Source: Chryseobacterium sp. MA9 (GTDB taxonomy: Bacteria; Bacteroidota; Bacteroidia; Flavobacteriales; Weeksellaceae). From it: 64,000 nucleotides of DNA. Position numbers and translations under genes: made by a program. Location of the stretch: assembly GCF_024399315.1 (NCBI RefSeq), contig NZ_CP075170.1, positions 682,001-746,000 of the forward strand. The letters run 5' to 3'. Positions 1 to 8,244 of this stretch are shown here, piece after piece. Every line of letters starts with the position of its first letter. Within the stretch, counting starts at the first letter, position 1. The notes under the pieces were generated by a model, which did not search any database, had not been told where the DNA came from, and saw nothing but the letters and a program-made list of their open reading frames with translations.

Positions 1-738
1 CACAGGGATTTTCATATCATTGAAGAAAACCTGACGGGTAGAAGATGCACGGATACCTAATTTGTGCTCTTCCTCTCCGAAAGTTAGACTTTCAGGGTTT
101 TCAAGTTCAGATCTGTTGATTACGAAACCTGTGATATTTTTATCATCATCAATTTTAGCGAATAATGTAAATGTATCTGCAAATCCTGCATTAGAAATCC
201 ACATTTTCTGGCCATTGATGATATAGTGTTTTCCGTCTTCGGAAAGTTTTGCTCTTGTTTTTCCTGAGTTGGCATCAGAACCGGCATCCGGCTCTGTCAG
301 GCAGTAAGCCCCAAACTTTGCTCCTGTTGCTAAATCCGGAAGGTATTTTTTCTTCTGCTCTTCAGTTCCGTAAAGAACGATAGGAAGAGTTCCGATTCCC
401 GTATGTGCTCCATAAGCTGTTGCTAATGAACCTGTAGTTCCGGAAATGTAATCGCAGGCAAGCATTGTGGTCACGAAGCCCATTCCAAGACCTCCGTATT
501 CTTCAGGAACAGCAATCCCCAACAATCCCATGTCACCCAATTTGCGCATTGTCTCTTCGGTGAATGCATAATCTTTCTTTTCGAAACGTTCTCTTTGAGG
601 AACGACCTCTCTGTCTATGAATTCTTTTGCCGAATCACGAAGCATTTTTTGCTCTTCGTTCAGTTCTTCAACACTGAAAATTTCGTTTGCAGGAATTTGT
701 TTGATTAGGAATTCCCCACCTTTAAGTATATTGCTCAT
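1..738 (-). CDS. acyl-CoA dehydrogenase, 3' end outside the window
   Basis: Catalyses the FAD-dependent first oxidation of acyl-CoA in beta-oxidation. The 246 visible residues start at MSNILKGGEF and cover the N-terminal helical domain and part of the middle beta domain. The family signature is visible as LTEPDAGSD (about residues 147-155), followed by KMWISNAGFADTF, which lines the flavin. The C-terminal helical domain with the catalytic base lies beyond base 1. It is the last visible gene of the minus-strand fad operon (marR, fadN-type, thiolase, this gene), matching the B. subtilis fadN-fadA-fadE order. The acyl chain-length preference cannot be read from the sequence. Confidence 0.95.
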   Translation of the reverse strand, partial: MSNILKGGEFLIKQIPANEIFSVEELNEEQKMLRDSAKEFIDREVVPQRERFEKKDYAFTEETMRKLGDMGLLGIAVPEEYGGLGMGFVTTMLACDYISGTTGSLATAYGAHTGIGTLPIVLYGTEEQKKKYLPDLATGAKFGAYCLTEPDAGSDANSGKTRAKLSEDGKHYIINGQKMWISNAGFADTFTLFAKIDDDKNITGFVINRSELENPESLTFGEEEHKLGIRASSTRQVFFNDMKIPV

Positions 739-788
739 TTGTTATTATTTTAAATTTTAGATTATAAATTTTAAATTAGATTTTATTG

Positions 789-1149
789 TTATAAATTTTC
801 AGATGATGTTTTAATGATTTTAGTCAAAATATTAATGATCATTTCAATGTCTTTTAAATATGAATTGATCTCAATTTGAACAAGATTGGAAGAATCATAA
901 GTTTCAGCCAATATCTTGTTTCTCTCGCTTCTTTATTTGCAATATAGAAAGCTTTGATATGAAATCTTTTTTAGATTGAGCAGCTACAGTTTCTTCTACA
1001 TTTGCTCCAATGGAAGTTCCAGAACGAAGAATTTGTTTTGATAAAATAAACTCGTTTTGAGATTTACACTCAGTATAAAATTTAATTATTCTTAAGGCAA
1101 AATCAAAAGTTTTTATTTGGATCAAACTGTCTTCTTTGAACCCCATCAC
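789..1149 (-). pseudogene. four-helix-bundle protein (23S rRNA intervening-sequence protein family), frameshifted
   Basis: The first frame reads MMGFKEDSLIQIKTFDFALR and later LRSGTSIGANVEE, the family hallmark, then stops at 81 residues. The homology continues in a second frame as IANKEARETRYWLKL (about 943-899) and in a third as YDSSNLVQIEINSYLKDIEM, running to a stop at 789. Family members are about 115-125 residues, which fits the summed length. Two frame changes therefore separate the parts; the first coincides with an extra AT in a TATATT stretch. The function of the family is unclear. The gene sits between the thiolase and acyl-CoA dehydrogenase genes of a fatty-acid operon, in AT-rich flanks, which suggests an insertion now decaying. 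Confidence 0.75.
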
Positions 1150-1182
1150 ATCAAAAATTTATAATTTAAAATCTATAATTAA

Positions 1183-2364
1183 TTAAAGTAGTTCAAAAAT
1201 AGAAGCCGCTCCTTGTCCTGTTCCCACACACATGGAAACCATTCCGTATTTGTTACCTCTTCTTCTCATTTCATCAAGAAGTTGAACTGTTAGCTTGGTT
1301 CCTGTACATCCCAGCGGGTGTCCAAGTGCAATAGCTCCTCCGTTTACGTTTAAGATATCAGGATTTAAGCCCAATTCTTTCTTGATGGCAACGGATTGAG
1401 AAGCAAAAGCTTCATTAAGTTCGATCAAGTCGATATCTTTTAGTTCTAATCCTGCTTGTTTTAATGCTTTAGGAATAGCGTAGATAGGTCCCATTCCCAT
1501 GATTCTAGGTTCAAGTCCGGCAGCAGCATAAGCAACTAATCTTGCTTCAGGCTCCAATCCTAATTCTTTTACCATTTCCTCACTCATTACCATTACGAAA
1601 GCAGCTCCGTCACTCATTTGAGAAGAGTTTCCGGCAGTTACACTTCCTCCGTTGGCAAATACAGGTCTTAATTTTGCTAAACCAGCTAAAGAAGTATCAG
1701 CTCTTGGACCTTCATCTACTGAAAAATCAAACTTTTTAGTCTGCAGTTTCTGATTTTCATCCAGGAAGTTATATTCTACAGGAATCGGAACAATCTGGCT
1801 GGCAAATTTTCCTTCCTGATTAGCTTTTAAAGCTTTCATGTGAGATTCAAAAGCAAACTGATCCTGTTCTTCTCTCGTAATATTATACTGTTTTGCTACT
1901 TCTTCAGCAGTGTAACCCATTCCCCAGTAGTAATCCGGGTTTGTTTTTGCGATATCCGTTTCAGGAACCGGTTTGTAACCTCCCATTGGGATGTATGACA
2001 TCGATTCAGTACCTCCGGCGATGATGCAATCTGCCATTCCAGCCTGAATTTTTGCAGAAGCAATAGCAATGGCCTCACTTCCTGAAGCACAATATCTATT
2101 GACGGTTACGCCCGGAACTTTATCCGTATTTAATCCCATCAAAGAGATCAGACGTGCAACGTTCAGCCCTTGTTCAGCTTCCGGCATTGCATTTCCTACG
2201 ATAAGGTCATCAATTCTGTTTTTATCTAATTGTGGTAGCTCAGCCATTAATTTTTCAATAACGGTAGCCGCCATGACATCAGGTCGTGTAAATCTTAAAC
2301 TTCCTTTTGGAGCTTTTCCAACGGCAGTTCTGAAACCTTTTACTATATATGCTGTCTTTGACAT
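1183..2364 (-). CDS. fadA: acetyl-CoA C-acyltransferase (3-ketoacyl-CoA thiolase)
   Basis: Performs thiolytic cleavage of 3-ketoacyl-CoA, the last step of beta-oxidation. At 393 residues it has normal thiolase length. The nucleophilic cysteine is C92 in NRYCASGSEA. The C-terminal motifs are GGAIALGHPLGCTGT, with the active-site His, and CVGTGQGAAS, with the second catalytic Cys. It lies 120 bases downstream of the fadN-type gene on the same strand, the gap holding a short dispersed repeat. Likely cotranscribed with fadN and controlled by the MarR regulator upstream. Thiolases of this class can also serve other degradative pathways, but the neighbours favour fatty-acid oxidation. Confidence 0.95.
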   Translation of the reverse strand: MSKTAYIVKGFRTAVGKAPKGSLRFTRPDVMAATVIEKLMAELPQLDKNRIDDLIVGNAMPEAEQGLNVARLISLMGLNTDKVPGVTVNRYCASGSEAIAIASAKIQAGMADCIIAGGTESMSYIPMGGYKPVPETDIAKTNPDYYWGMGYTAEEVAKQYNITREEQDQFAFESHMKALKANQEGKFASQIVPIPVEYNFLDENQKLQTKKFDFSVDEGPRADTSLAGLAKLRPVFANGGSVTAGNSSQMSDGAAFVMVMSEEMVKELGLEPEARLVAYAAAGLEPRIMGMGPIYAIPKALKQAGLELKDIDLIELNEAFASQSVAIKKELGLNPDILNVNGGAIALGHPLGCTGTKLTVQLLDEMRRRGNKYGMVSMCVGTGQGAASIFELL

Positions 2365-2402
2365 TGTTTTATTATTAATTGTTATAAAAATTAACCATAC
2401 TG

Positions 2403-2456
2403 TTTGTCATGCTAAAAAGCATCTTTCCAATGTTTTGATTCCTTCGGAATGACAAA
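2403..2456. repeat. small dispersed repeat with TTTGTCAT terminal inverted repeats
   Basis: The element begins TTTGTCAT and ends with its exact complement ATGACAAA. It contains two small hairpins, TGCTAAAAAGCA and ATTCCTTCGGAAT. It sits in the fadN-fadA gap, inside the operon. Similar short elements are, from memory, common between genes in this group of bacteria. It may form a structured spacer in the mRNA. Confidence 0.6.
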
Positions 2457-2484
2457 GTGTTCGTTAATTATTTTTTTGAAATGA

Positions 2485-4878
2485 TTAGTTTCTTAATGGT
2501 TTTCCGTTCTGTAACATGTACTGGATTCTTTCTAAAGTTTTTCTTTCTCCACAAAGCTGAAGGAAGGTTTCTCTTTCAAGATTCAGCAAGTATTGTTCTG
2601 TAACAACTGTTGGTTCAGATAGATTTCCACCTACCATTACGTTGGCTAGTTTATCTGCAATTTTCTTATCATGTGCAGAGATGAAGTTTCCGGTTAACAT
2701 CTGGTCAGTTCCTACATAGAACATTCCTAATGCATCTTTACCAAGAACTTTTACTTTTTGCTCGATTGGCTGAGTATATCCTTGTTCTGCCAATAGTTTT
2801 GCTACTTTTTTAGCTTCTGCAATCTGTCTGTTTTTGCTTACAGAAACGATGTCTTTCCCTTTTTCAAGGATTCCCATATCGTAAGCTTCATAAGCAGAAG
2901 TAGCTACTTTACCCATTGCGATGTTCATGAAAGCTTCACGAAGTCTGTTGTTTTTAACATCATCGCTGTGGAATTCTCTGGAAGTTCTTAAAGTCAATTC
3001 TTTAGTACCACCTCCGCCAGGAATTACACCAACTCCGGTTTCTACAAGTCCGATGTACGTTTCTGCTGCTGCAACCACTCGGTCGGCGTGCATTGTCATT
3101 TCGCATCCTCCACCGAGAGTCATTCCGTGAGGAGCAACAACTACAGGAATAGAGGAGTAACGTACTCTCATCATTGATTTCTGGAAGTAAGCGATTGCCA
3201 TATTCAAATCATCCCAATCCTGCTCGATAGCCATCATAAGGATCATAGCAAGGTTAGCTCCTACTGAGAAGTTAGCTCCTTGGTTTCCTACAACTAATCC
3301 GTCATATTCTTTTTCTGCTAAATCAATCGCTCTGTTTAATCCATCAAGAACTTCGCCTCCAAGAGAGTTCATTTTTGAACGGATCTCGAAGTTGATGATT
3401 CCGTCTCCTAAATCTTCAATAGCAGCACCGGAATTACTCCAAAGCGTTTTATTTTTTCTGATATTGTCTAAGATAATGAATGCATCCTGACCAGGGATTT
3501 TGTTGTATTCTCCTGAGTTTTTGTCAACATAAATGCTTTGTCCTTCATCATTTACTTTATAGAAGGTCTCTACGTTTTTGACCCAGTCTGAAACTTCGTA
3601 GCCTGCATCTTTTGCCAGTTCAATACCTTTTGCAACGCCTACAGCATCCCAGATTTCAAATGGTCCGTTTTCCCATCCGAAACCAGCTCTCATGGCATCG
3701 TCAATTTTGTAAACTTCGTCAGAGATTTCAGGAACTTTATGTGAAATGTAAGCGAATAATGCTCCTAAAGATTTTCTATACAATTCACCGGCTTTATCTT
3801 TACCTCCGATCAGAACTTTGAATCTGTCAATTGGTTTATCAATAGCTTTTGTTAATTCTAAAGTAGGGAATGATGATTTTCCTTGAAGTTCATACTCTAA
3901 AGTATCAAGGTTTAATCCATGAATTTCAGATTTTCCTTCTGCGTTTTTCACTTTTTTATAGAAACCTTGTTCTGTTTTTGAACCTAGCCATTTATTATCC
4001 ATCATTTTCTGGATATAGCCCGGAAGAGCAAAAACATCATTGAAATCATTGGCTTCAGCACCGCTCTGACGAACTCCATTGGCTACCATTACCAATGTAT
4101 CAAGGCCTACAACGTCAGCTGTTCTGAACGTGGCAGATTTCGGACGTCCAATTACAGGACCTGTTAATTTATCAACATCAGAAACGGTAAGTCCTAATTT
4201 CTGTACATTATGAAGAAGATCCATCATAGAGAACACTCCAATTCTGTTGGCGATGAAAGCAGGTGTATCTTTGGCTAAAACAGTAGTTTTACCTAAGAAT
4301 TTCGCCCCGTAGTTCATATAGAAATCTATAATTTCAGGAGCTGTATCATTGGTAGGGATAATCTCTAAAAGAGGAAGGTATCTTACCGGGTTGAAGAAGT
4401 GTGTCCCTGCGAAATATTTTTTGAAATCTTCGCTTCTTCCTTCAGTAAGGAAGTGAATAGGAATACCGGAAGTATTAGAAGAAATCAGTGTTCCCGGTTT
4501 TCTGAACTGTTCAATCTTTTCGTATACAGACTTCTTGATGTCAAGTCTTTCTACTACTACTTCAATGATCCAGTCTGTGTTTTTTATTTTCGGAAGATCA
4601 TCATCGAAGTTTCCGATTTTAATTCTGTCTGCAAACTTTGGTGAATAAAGAAGTGCAGGACTTGCTTTTTTAAGTTTTTCAAAGTTTTCGGAAGCAATTC
4701 TGTTTCTTACTACCTTATCATCTTTGGTCAAACCTTTTTTCTGTTCAGCTTCAGTAAGTTCAAAAGGAACAATATCCAAGAGTGATACTTCAACACCGAT
4801 GTTGGCGAAGTGAGCAGCGATACCGCTTCCCATAATTCCTGAACCAAGAACCGTTACATGTTTGATTCTTCTTTTCAT
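2485..4878 (-). CDS. fadN: bifunctional 3-hydroxyacyl-CoA dehydrogenase / enoyl-CoA hydratase (FadN type)
   Basis: Carries out the hydration and NAD-dependent oxidation steps of beta-oxidation in one 797-residue chain. The dehydrogenase half comes first: the Rossmann motif GSGIMGSGIAAHFAN is at about residue 12, and GTHFFNPVRYLPLLEI carries the catalytic His-Glu pair. The crotonase half is C-terminal, with oxyanion and catalytic segments GMTLGGGCEM and GLVETGVGVIPGGGGTKE. This order, dehydrogenase before hydratase, is that of Bacillus FadN rather than E. coli FadB. It starts 54 bases after the marR stop and is the first enzyme gene of the operon. Confidence 0.95.
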   Translation of the reverse strand: MKRRIKHVTVLGSGIMGSGIAAHFANIGVEVSLLDIVPFELTEAEQKKGLTKDDKVVRNRIASENFEKLKKASPALLYSPKFADRIKIGNFDDDLPKIKNTDWIIEVVVERLDIKKSVYEKIEQFRKPGTLISSNTSGIPIHFLTEGRSEDFKKYFAGTHFFNPVRYLPLLEIIPTNDTAPEIIDFYMNYGAKFLGKTTVLAKDTPAFIANRIGVFSMMDLLHNVQKLGLTVSDVDKLTGPVIGRPKSATFRTADVVGLDTLVMVANGVRQSGAEANDFNDVFALPGYIQKMMDNKWLGSKTEQGFYKKVKNAEGKSEIHGLNLDTLEYELQGKSSFPTLELTKAIDKPIDRFKVLIGGKDKAGELYRKSLGALFAYISHKVPEISDEVYKIDDAMRAGFGWENGPFEIWDAVGVAKGIELAKDAGYEVSDWVKNVETFYKVNDEGQSIYVDKNSGEYNKIPGQDAFIILDNIRKNKTLWSNSGAAIEDLGDGIINFEIRSKMNSLGGEVLDGLNRAIDLAEKEYDGLVVGNQGANFSVGANLAMILMMAIEQDWDDLNMAIAYFQKSMMRVRYSSIPVVVAPHGMTLGGGCEMTMHADRVVAAAETYIGLVETGVGVIPGGGGTKELTLRTSREFHSDDVKNNRLREAFMNIAMGKVATSAYEAYDMGILEKGKDIVSVSKNRQIAEAKKVAKLLAEQGYTQPIEQKVKVLGKDALGMFYVGTDQMLTGNFISAHDKKIADKLANVMVGGNLSEPTVVTEQYLLNLERETFLQLCGERKTLERIQYMLQNGKPLRN

Positions 4879-4932
4879 ATGTAAATTTTTATTTTTATAA
4901 TATTATATGATACCCAAAGGTTTCATCATAAT

Positions 4933-5388
4933 TTATTTTCTGTTGTTTAATAATTCGTTTGCTATTTTCATTATTTCGGTCATCACGTCTTTGAAGGCAT
5001 CCAGCTTTTCCGGGGCTATTTTTTCCATCACCTTCTTGTTGAAGTTGACAACAACTTCTTTTGACATGTTTCTGGAGTTTAATCCTTTATCTGTAAGCTT
5101 AATGATAACCTCTCTTTTATCAGTGGTTGTCTTTTCCTTATAGATATATCCGTTATCTTCCAGAAGTTTGATAATTCTCGTTAATGAAGTGGGTTCAATA
5201 GCCATCTTTGGACCAAGATTGGTACTTCGGGTTCCTTCTTTTGGATCAATTTTAAGAAGAGTAAGTGCCTGTACCGCTGTGGAATCATGTTCCTGAGCTA
5301 GTTCTGTGTACATTTTAGAAACAGCCAACCAGGTCTGTTTTAAAATTAAATCTACGTTTTCTATTTTTTCTTTATTATTATCCATCAT
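4933..5388 (-). CDS. MarR-family transcriptional regulator of the fad operon
   Basis: A winged-helix dimeric repressor of about 151 residues. The recognition region is MAIEPTSLTRIIKLLEDNG and the wing is TTDKREVIIKLTDKG. The open frame extends to 5412, but a TAnnTTTG -7 box (TAAATTTG, minus strand 5417-5410) would place the transcript start near 5403, so the start at MMDNNKEK (5388) is preferred over MGKTIGAK. It is the first gene of the fatty-acid operon. A 34-base palindrome covers its promoter, so autorepression and control of fadN-fadA are likely, probably relieved by an acyl-CoA or fatty acid; the ligand is inference. Confidence 0.9.
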   Translation of the reverse strand: MMDNNKEKIENVDLILKQTWLAVSKMYTELAQEHDSTAVQALTLLKIDPKEGTRSTNLGPKMAIEPTSLTRIIKLLEDNGYIYKEKTTTDKREVIIKLTDKGLNSRNMSKEVVVNFNKKVMEKIAPEKLDAFKDVMTEIMKIANELLNNRK

Positions 5389-5409
5389 TTTTGCGCCAAT
5401 GGTTTTACC

Positions 5410-5448
5410 CAAATTTAGTAAATATTATGCATGCATAGTATTTACTAA
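5410..5448 (-). promoter_or_regulatory. marR-fad promoter with overlapping palindromic operator
   Basis: The -7 box TAAATTTG reads on the minus strand at 5417-5410. The palindrome 5415-5448 has two 17-base arms, TTAGTAAATATTATGCA and its complement with one mismatch, centred on ATGCATGCAT. It overlaps the upstream edge of the -7 box, the classical position for a repressor site. The regulator encoded immediately downstream is the obvious ligand. Binding by that protein is inference. Confidence 0.7.
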
Positions 5449-5504
5449 CGTTAAATTTTGTTAATAAGCTGATAATAAATAGATTAAATTGTATGATTAG
5501 CATA

Positions 5505-5524
5505 ATACTATGCATGCATAGTAT
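5505..5524. promoter_or_regulatory. second copy of the MarR-type palindrome
   Basis: ATACTATGCATGCATAGTAT is a perfect 20-base palindrome with the same core as the operator at 5415-5448. The centres are 83 bases apart, close to eight helical turns. It lies just beyond the stop of the ATP-binding-protein gene, with no other gene start nearby. A cooperative or looping partner of the promoter-proximal site is a reasonable inference. Confidence 0.6.
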
Positions 5525-5550
5525 ATGGATTAATCAAAGAAAACTTAGTA

Positions 5551-6474
5551 TTAATGAATGTTTGAGACTAAATTGATGATTTCTTCAAAAGATTCACATT
5601 GGTAAGTAGAGGAATCTTTAATAATTACCCAAAAACCGTTTTGAAACTCGAAATTTAGGTCAGACAGGTCTTTTTGGAAGTTTTTTTGAAGGAGAGAATA
5701 CAGCATTTCCTTGTGAAACTGCGGTGCAGAAATAAAAGACGGAATAAAAGTCTCATTGATTTGAAATAATGATGCGTTGGTAAGCTCATTATGCTGAAGT
5801 AAAATATCCTCAACAATCCCTGAATACAAATGGTTTTCCTTTACATACCATATTTTGTCTGCAAACTCTTTGGCCAGTCGCCAGTCATGAGAAGAAAACA
5901 GGATAAGTTTATTTTGTTCTTTGGCCAGTTTTCTTAAAGTTTTAAGAATAATGATTTTGTTTTTCTCATCCAGATGGGTAGTTGGTTCATCCAGGATGAT
6001 GATCGGAGAGTTTTGTGTTATCGCACGTCCGATAAATGCCTTCTGAAGGTTTCCGTCTGAGAGATTTTTCAGAAGGGCAGATCTGTATTGGTTTAAATCC
6101 AGTTCTTCAATGATGTGGGCAACTTCTTCACGGTCTTCTTTTTTTAGCTCAAAATAAAAAGGGTAGTAGATGTATTTTCCCAGAGAGATAAGATCTTCAA
6201 CCGTATAATGCTGCGGAATGACCGATTTTGAAAAAACAATAGCAATATTCTCCGCAATTTCTTTTACAGAAAGACTTTTTACATTTTTTCCATGAATAGA
6301 AATTTCCCCATTAAGTAAAGGCAGCTGGTGCAGAATAGATTTGATTAATGTTGTTTTTCCTACACCGTTGTTACCAATCAGCAGGCATACGTCACCAAGC
6401 TTCAAGTCCGCATTGGCATTGGAGATTAAGGTTGTATTGTAACCGATATTTGCCTGTTTGATCTGTAAGTGCAT
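5551..6474 (-). CDS. ABC transporter ATP-binding protein (FecE/FhuC-like)
   Basis: The energising ATPase of an iron-chelate or cobalamin-type importer. Walker A is GNNGVGKTT, the signature region NLSDGNLQKAFIGRAI, Walker B IIILDEPT, and the switch His lies in ILFSSHDWR. The start MHLQIKQANIGY (6474) fits the family; a longer frame begins at 6495 and cannot be excluded. The last 70 or so residues extend beyond the ATPase core. The matching FecCD permease lies 0.8 kb upstream, separated by a GxxExxY gene and repeats, so the two have probably been pulled apart by an insertion. A TATTTTTG box at 6520-6513 may give this gene its own promoter. No binding protein is encoded nearby. Confidence 0.9.
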   Translation of the reverse strand: MHLQIKQANIGYNTTLISNANADLKLGDVCLLIGNNGVGKTTLIKSILHQLPLLNGEISIHGKNVKSLSVKEIAENIAIVFSKSVIPQHYTVEDLISLGKYIYYPFYFELKKEDREEVAHIIEELDLNQYRSALLKNLSDGNLQKAFIGRAITQNSPIIILDEPTTHLDEKNKIIILKTLRKLAKEQNKLILFSSHDWRLAKEFADKIWYVKENHLYSGIVEDILLQHNELTNASLFQINETFIPSFISAPQFHKEMLYSLLQKNFQKDLSDLNFEFQNGFWVIIKDSSTYQCESFEEIINLVSNIH

Positions 6475-6573
6475 GCTCTTGTTAGTTATCTGCAAAAGAT
6501 TAAAATGTTTTACAAAAATAGTGTTTTTAAGGCGCAGGGAATTTGACTTTTCTAAATTTTTATTCTGTATGAT

Positions 6574-6951
6574 CTATAAGCTGTTCACGATTCTTGTCAC
6601 TCCGTTTTTGAAAACATCAGATTGAAAGTTAAGCAACATGCCTAATTTACAGTTTGTCATTTTTAAATAAGTTAAAAGTTGCGCTTTATGAGTTGGGCTA
6701 ATGTAATCGACAGTTTTTATTTCTAAAATTAATTTGTTTTCAATCATCATATCAAGTTTGAAAGCGTTCTCTATTTTCAAATCTTCATAAATGATGGGAC
6801 AAAGTTTTTGCTTTTCTACCATAAACCCCGATTTTGTTAATTCATAGAACATACATTCTTTGTATACATGTTCAAAGAGTCCCGCTCCAAGTTTTTTATG
6901 AATCTTTAAACCGGTTTCAAAAACTACTTTTGATAATTCATTTTCTGTCAT
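6574..6951 (-). CDS. GxxExxY family protein (possible PD-(D/E)XK nuclease fold)
   Basis: A complete 125-residue member of the GxxExxY family, named for the segment seen here as GLFEHVYKE near residue 24. A KLDMMIENKLILEIKTV stretch (about residues 65-81) has the D...ExK arrangement of PD-(D/E)XK enzymes. The biological role is unknown. It lies in the same direction between the permease and ATPase genes of an ABC importer, and related sequences TTTTTAAGGCGCAGG (6525-6539) and TTTTTAAAGCGCAAG (7121-7135) flank it. This arrangement suggests that the gene arrived in a small repeat-bounded unit. Confidence 0.85.
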   Translation of the reverse strand: MTENELSKVVFETGLKIHKKLGAGLFEHVYKECMFYELTKSGFMVEKQKLCPIIYEDLKIENAFKLDMMIENKLILEIKTVDYISPTHKAQLLTYLKMTNCKLGMLLNFQSDVFKNGVTRIVNSL

Positions 6952-7080
6952 TTGTGGTGTTTTGTTGAATCTAAATATATGAATTGTTGGTTAATAATTG
7001 TGAGATGGAAGACTGTAATCTATGATGTATAAGAAAATTAAAAACCTTCGGAAAGTGTGAGTATAGTTTTATTGTTTAGG

Positions 7081-7233
7081 TAAACGCAAAGGCGCAAAGG
7101 TTTGTAATACGTTGTGTATATTTTTAAAGCGCAAGAAAATCAAAGATTTTCAGCAAGCATGTGTGTATAATTTTATGATTTAAATATGCAGTTTTCAATT
7201 TTATCGGAGATAAAATCTTTGCGTCTTTGCGCT
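7081..7233. repeat. CGCAAAG inverted-repeat element
   Basis: The left arm contains ACGCAAAGGCGCAAAGG (7084-7100). The right arm, TCTTTGCGTCTTTGCGCTCT, is its imperfect complement at 7214-7233. A further AAAGCGCAAGAAAATCAAAG lies inside. Repeats built on GCGCAAAG are, from memory, frequent in flavobacterial intergenic DNA. The element ends 14 bases before the stop of the FecCD permease and so borders the GxxExxY insertion. No ORF is seen within it. Confidence 0.65.
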
Positions 7234-7247
7234 CTCCAACAAAAAAA

Positions 7248-8219
7248 TTACACTTTATTCTGCTTCAAAAGCATCATCAGAATCACAGGAATTCCAAATA
7301 CAGAGCTTATTACATTCAAAGGGATTTGGGTTTTTTCTGCAATAACTGAGAAAAATAACATAATCAGTATTCCCAGAAACATATTAAGAATCCATTGCTG
7401 CCATAATTTGGATGGATTATAGATGAGTCTGCAAAAGTGAGGAACAATAATTCCGATAAAAAGAATAGGTCCCAGAAATGCAGTAACTGAAGCTGAAAGG
7501 AGCGAGGAAGCAACTATTATCAGAAGCTTCAGCTGTTTCAGATTTACCCCTAAACTTTGTGCATAGGAGTTTCCGAGAGAGTTTCCAATAAGTGGTTTTA
7601 TAGCTCTGAAACAGATAAATACCCCAATTAAAACCAAAACAAACAACACATAAATCTGGTTTCTGGTCACCATATTATTGGCTCCGAAAGACCATAATAT
7701 ATAGTTTTTCAAGCTTTGATTCTCGGCATAAAACTGAAGCAGTGATACAATTGCTCCGGCAAAAGCAGATACCAGAAATCCGAAAATAATAAGATAAGAT
7801 TTGTCCTGAAATCTGTTAGACATCGACAGCAATATCAGCATTAAGAGAAAACTTCCTCCAATGGCTGATAAACTGAGAAAACTGTTCTGTAAAAACTCAG
7901 GAAGTAAAATATTGTGGGAAAAGAAAATATAAAAGGCAACAGACAAGCTGGCAACTGAAGTGATTCCCAATATATCAGGTCCTGCCAGCGGGTTTTGAAA
8001 ATATTCCTGCATCAGAAAACCTGAAGTAGGAATTGAAATTCCGGCCAGCATCATTACCAAAACACGGTTGATGCGGATTTCAGCGATTTGATTATGAGCA
8101 GAATCCAGAAAAAAATCCTGGAAGCTTAAACTTAAAAATCCTGTGTTCAGATTGATGACAGCACTCATAATAATGGCAATCACAAATAGCAAACACAGGA
8201 TTTTAAATCTTTTTAACAT
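7248..8219 (-). CDS. FecCD-family ABC importer permease
   Basis: An inner-membrane permease for ferric siderophore, heme or cobalamin uptake. At 323 residues it has the usual length and multiple hydrophobic helices. Family segments include NPLAGPDILGI near residue 75 and LGPILFIGIIVPHFCRL near residue 250, the latter contacting the ATPase. It starts 25 bases after the TlpA-like gene, so the two are cotranscribed. The partner ATPase is downstream beyond the GxxExxY insertion. The substrate cannot be told from the sequence, and the solute-binding protein must be encoded elsewhere. Confidence 0.92.
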   Translation of the reverse strand: MLKRFKILCLLFVIAIIMSAVINLNTGFLSLSFQDFFLDSAHNQIAEIRINRVLVMMLAGISIPTSGFLMQEYFQNPLAGPDILGITSVASLSVAFYIFFSHNILLPEFLQNSFLSLSAIGGSFLLMLILLSMSNRFQDKSYLIIFGFLVSAFAGAIVSLLQFYAENQSLKNYILWSFGANNMVTRNQIYVLFVLVLIGVFICFRAIKPLIGNSLGNSYAQSLGVNLKQLKLLIIVASSLLSASVTAFLGPILFIGIIVPHFCRLIYNPSKLWQQWILNMFLGILIMLFFSVIAEKTQIPLNVISSVFGIPVILMMLLKQNKV

Positions 8220-8244
8220 AATTCAGAAAGAGTTCAGTCTATTT

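Noticed and set aside
2069..2452. 127-codon plus-strand frame over the thiolase 5' end
   Set aside because: It is antisense to conserved thiolase codons and includes the dispersed repeat; no family is recognisable.
5505..5524. Interpretation of the perfect palindrome as a terminator of the ABC ATPase gene
   Set aside because: No T run follows on the minus strand and the core is identical to the operator at the marR promoter, so a regulator site is more likely.
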